From: Azospirillum baldaniorum
GTDB taxonomy: Bacteria; Pseudomonadota; Alphaproteobacteria; Azospirillales; Azospirillaceae
Reading direction: 5' to 3'
NCBI RefSeq assembly: GCF_003119195.2
Contig: NZ_CP022253.1
Span: forward strand, 1,444,001 to 1,508,000
DNA length: 64,000 nt
Position numbers and translations under genes: made by a program. The notes under the pieces were generated by a model. The model was not told where the DNA came from. It did no database searches and worked only from the letters and a program-made list of their open reading frames with translations. Positions 62,749 to 64,000 of the stretch are shown one piece after another. Numbering within the stretch: position 1 is the first letter of the stretch; every line of letters starts with the position of its first letter.

Positions 62749-63573
62749 ATGGGCTTTTCGGTGACCTTCTGGGGGGTTCGGGGCACAGTCCCTTGCCCGC
62801 TGCCGTCCCATATGGGCTTCGGCGGCAACACCAGCTGCGTCGAGGTTCAGGCGGGCGACCAGCGCATCGTCATCGACGCCGGCACCGGCATCCGCATGCT
62901 CGGCAAGCGCCTGCTGAAGGAGGGCGCCACCGAGGCGACCCTGCTGATGAGCCACACCCACCTCGACCACATCTGCGGCTTTCCCTTCTTCGCCCCGGCC
63001 TACACCAAGGGCTTCCACCTGCGCATCGTCTCCGGCCACCTGAACGGCACCCCCGGCATCGAAGCGGCCATGGCCCGGCAGATGGAGCGCCCCCTGTTCC
63101 CGGTGCCGATGCGCACCATGGGAAGCAATATCGTGTTCGACGAGATCACAGCCGGCGACCAGTTCGCGCTGGGCGAAGGGGTGCAGGTCCGCACGGCGCG
63201 GCTCAACCACCCGGACGGCGCCACCGGCTACCGCGTCGAGCATCTGGGCAAGTCCTTCGCCTATGTGACCGACACCGAGCATGTGCCGGGCCATCCCGAC
63301 CGCAACATCCTCGACCTGATCGCCGGCGCCGACCTCGTGCTCTACGACAGCACCTACACGGACGAGGAATGGCAGAACCGCATTGGATGGGGGCATTCGA
63401 CCTGGACCGAGGGCGTCCGGCTGGCGCAGGCGGCGGGGGTCAAGCGGCTGGTGCTGTTCCATCACGACCCCGACCATGACGACGCCACCATGACCGCCAT
63501 CGAGGCGGCGGCCCAGGCGGCGTTCCCGGACTGCTTCGCCGCGCGGGAAGGGATGACGGTCACGCTGGCCTGA
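62749..63573 (+). CDS. Metallo-beta-lactamase-fold hydrolase
   Basis: 274 residues. FSVTFWGVRGTVPCPLPSHMGFGGNTSCVEV is the beginning of the phnP/YycJ-like MBL group; MSHTHLDHICGFPFF is the HxHxDH metal motif (His69, His71, Asp73, His74), YVTDTEH and VLYDSTY supply the remaining ligands and VLFHHDPDHDD the last. Related proteins in Azospirillum sit near chemotaxis and cAMP-linked genes, but substrate cannot be predicted. Upstream 62555-62748 has no gene. Confidence 0.87.
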   Translation: MGFSVTFWGVRGTVPCPLPSHMGFGGNTSCVEVQAGDQRIVIDAGTGIRMLGKRLLKEGATEATLLMSHTHLDHICGFPFFAPAYTKGFHLRIVSGHLNGTPGIEAAMARQMERPLFPVPMRTMGSNIVFDEITAGDQFALGEGVQVRTARLNHPDGATGYRVEHLGKSFAYVTDTEHVPGHPDRNILDLIAGADLVLYDSTYTDEEWQNRIGWGHSTWTEGVRLAQAAGVKRLVLFHHDPDHDDATMTAIEAAAQAAFPDCFAAREGMTVTLA

Positions 63574-63655
63574 CCTCGGCTTGGCGCCTATGGTCTGACC
63601 CGGTGCCGGGCCGTTATAGAGGGGCTTCCTCCACCCCGCAGCGAACCTCCCATCC

Positions 63656-64000
63656 ATGCCCATTCCCTTCCTGGCCGTCCCGCCCATGACGCTGACGGTC
63701 GTCGCGCTGTTCGTCCTCACCTATGTCGGCATGGCGCTGGGGCGCTTCCCCGGACTGCGCATCGACCGCACCGGCATCGCTCTGGTCGCGGCCATTCTTC
63801 TGCTCGCCATCGGGGCGCTGGAATCGGGGCAGGTGACCGAGGCCATCGACTTCCCGACCCTGTTCATCCTGTTCGGGCTGATGGTGCTGTCCGCCCAGTA
63901 CGCGGCCAGCGGCTTCTACGACTGGTGCGCCCTCCGGGTGGCGCAGGCGGCGCGTTCTCCGGCCTGGCTGCTGGCGGTGACGGTGGCGGTGGGCGGTGGC
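63656..64000 (+). CDS. Anion permease (ArsB/NhaD/SLC13-like), N-terminal part
   Basis: Translating from the ATG at 63656 gives 115 residues with no stop before the right edge. It begins MPIPFLAVPPMTLTVVALFV, followed by GRFPGLRIDRTGIALVAAILLLAIGAL and FPTLFILFGLMVLSAQYAASGFYDW, the opening helices of the ion-transporter superfamily that includes ArsB, NhaD and citrate/sulfate permeases. The substrate cannot be told from this part. Incomplete at the window end. Confidence 0.78.
   Translation, partial: MPIPFLAVPPMTLTVVALFVLTYVGMALGRFPGLRIDRTGIALVAAILLLAIGALESGQVTEAIDFPTLFILFGLMVLSAQYAASGFYDWCALRVAQAARSPAWLLAVTVAVGGG

Overview
The window is high-GC DNA that reads as a chromosomal segment of an alphaproteobacterium, most likely Azospirillum or a close Rhodospirillales relative. 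That rests on gene order and protein character: ruvCAB-ybgC-tolQRAB-pal, zapA followed by 6S RNA and 5-formyltetrahydrofolate cyclo-ligase, murA followed by a DUF2948 gene, and soluble chemoreceptors with C-terminal sensors. The species is an inference. I see no insertion sequence, prophage or CRISPR array; most of the window is well-packed core and signalling DNA.

Layout. 1-4.0 kb: the 3' end of gcvPB, then an orphan MotA/MotB-like motor pair and an OmpA-type lipoprotein. 4.1-13.4 kb: suhB, efp with divergent epmA, acuI, a FadL-type porin, a TSUP transporter, thiE, a class I aldolase, small unknowns and an orphan HicB. 13.4-16.6 kb: tkt-gap ending at a strong terminator. 17-23.4 kb: DUF4164-zapA, 6S RNA, 5-FCL, a YmdB-type phosphoesterase, yebC, ruvC-ruvA-ruvB and ybgC. 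Here ruvC is fused in frame, through a palindromic repeat, to a complete DUF559 nuclease-fold domain. 23.4-27.8 kb: tolQRAB-pal, with a TolA whose linker is polyproline. 28.0 kb: tRNA-Thr(GGT).

28.2-40 kb is a surface-polysaccharide region. A five-gene overlapping operon on the minus strand (UDP-glucuronate-type epimerase, glycosyltransferase, WecA-like initiating transferase, hexulose reductase-like epimerase, CapD/WbpM dehydratase) fits synthesis and first transfer of a UDP-QuiNAc-type sugar. Divergent from it are an AsnB amidotransferase, a radical SAM/SPASM protein and a DMT exporter. 40.3-44.1 kb holds murA, DUF2948, OsmC, an SDR, and sugE/gdx preceded by a promoter and a guanidine-II (mini-ykkC) riboswitch.

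44.4-54.2 kb is a signalling block. An unknown three-gene operon (pentapeptide-repeat protein plus two membrane coiled-coil proteins) faces a SiaA/SiaB/SiaC-like partner-switch module in which two histidine kinases and an OmpR regulator stand where Pseudomonas has the diguanylate cyclase SiaD. A solute-binding protein overlaps the SiaA-like phosphatase by 4 bp. 54.3-57.6 kb: a second-type FtsH, a DnaJ and a 17-kDa-antigen lipoprotein. 57.8-64 kb: pdxH, a cation-diffusion transporter, two membrane-less chemoreceptors, a small cysteine-cluster protein, an MBL-fold hydrolase and the start of an anion permease that leaves the window.

The strongest candidates for something undescribed are the RuvC-DUF559 fusion, the Sia-type module rewired to two-component kinases, and the pentapeptide/coiled-coil operon beside it.
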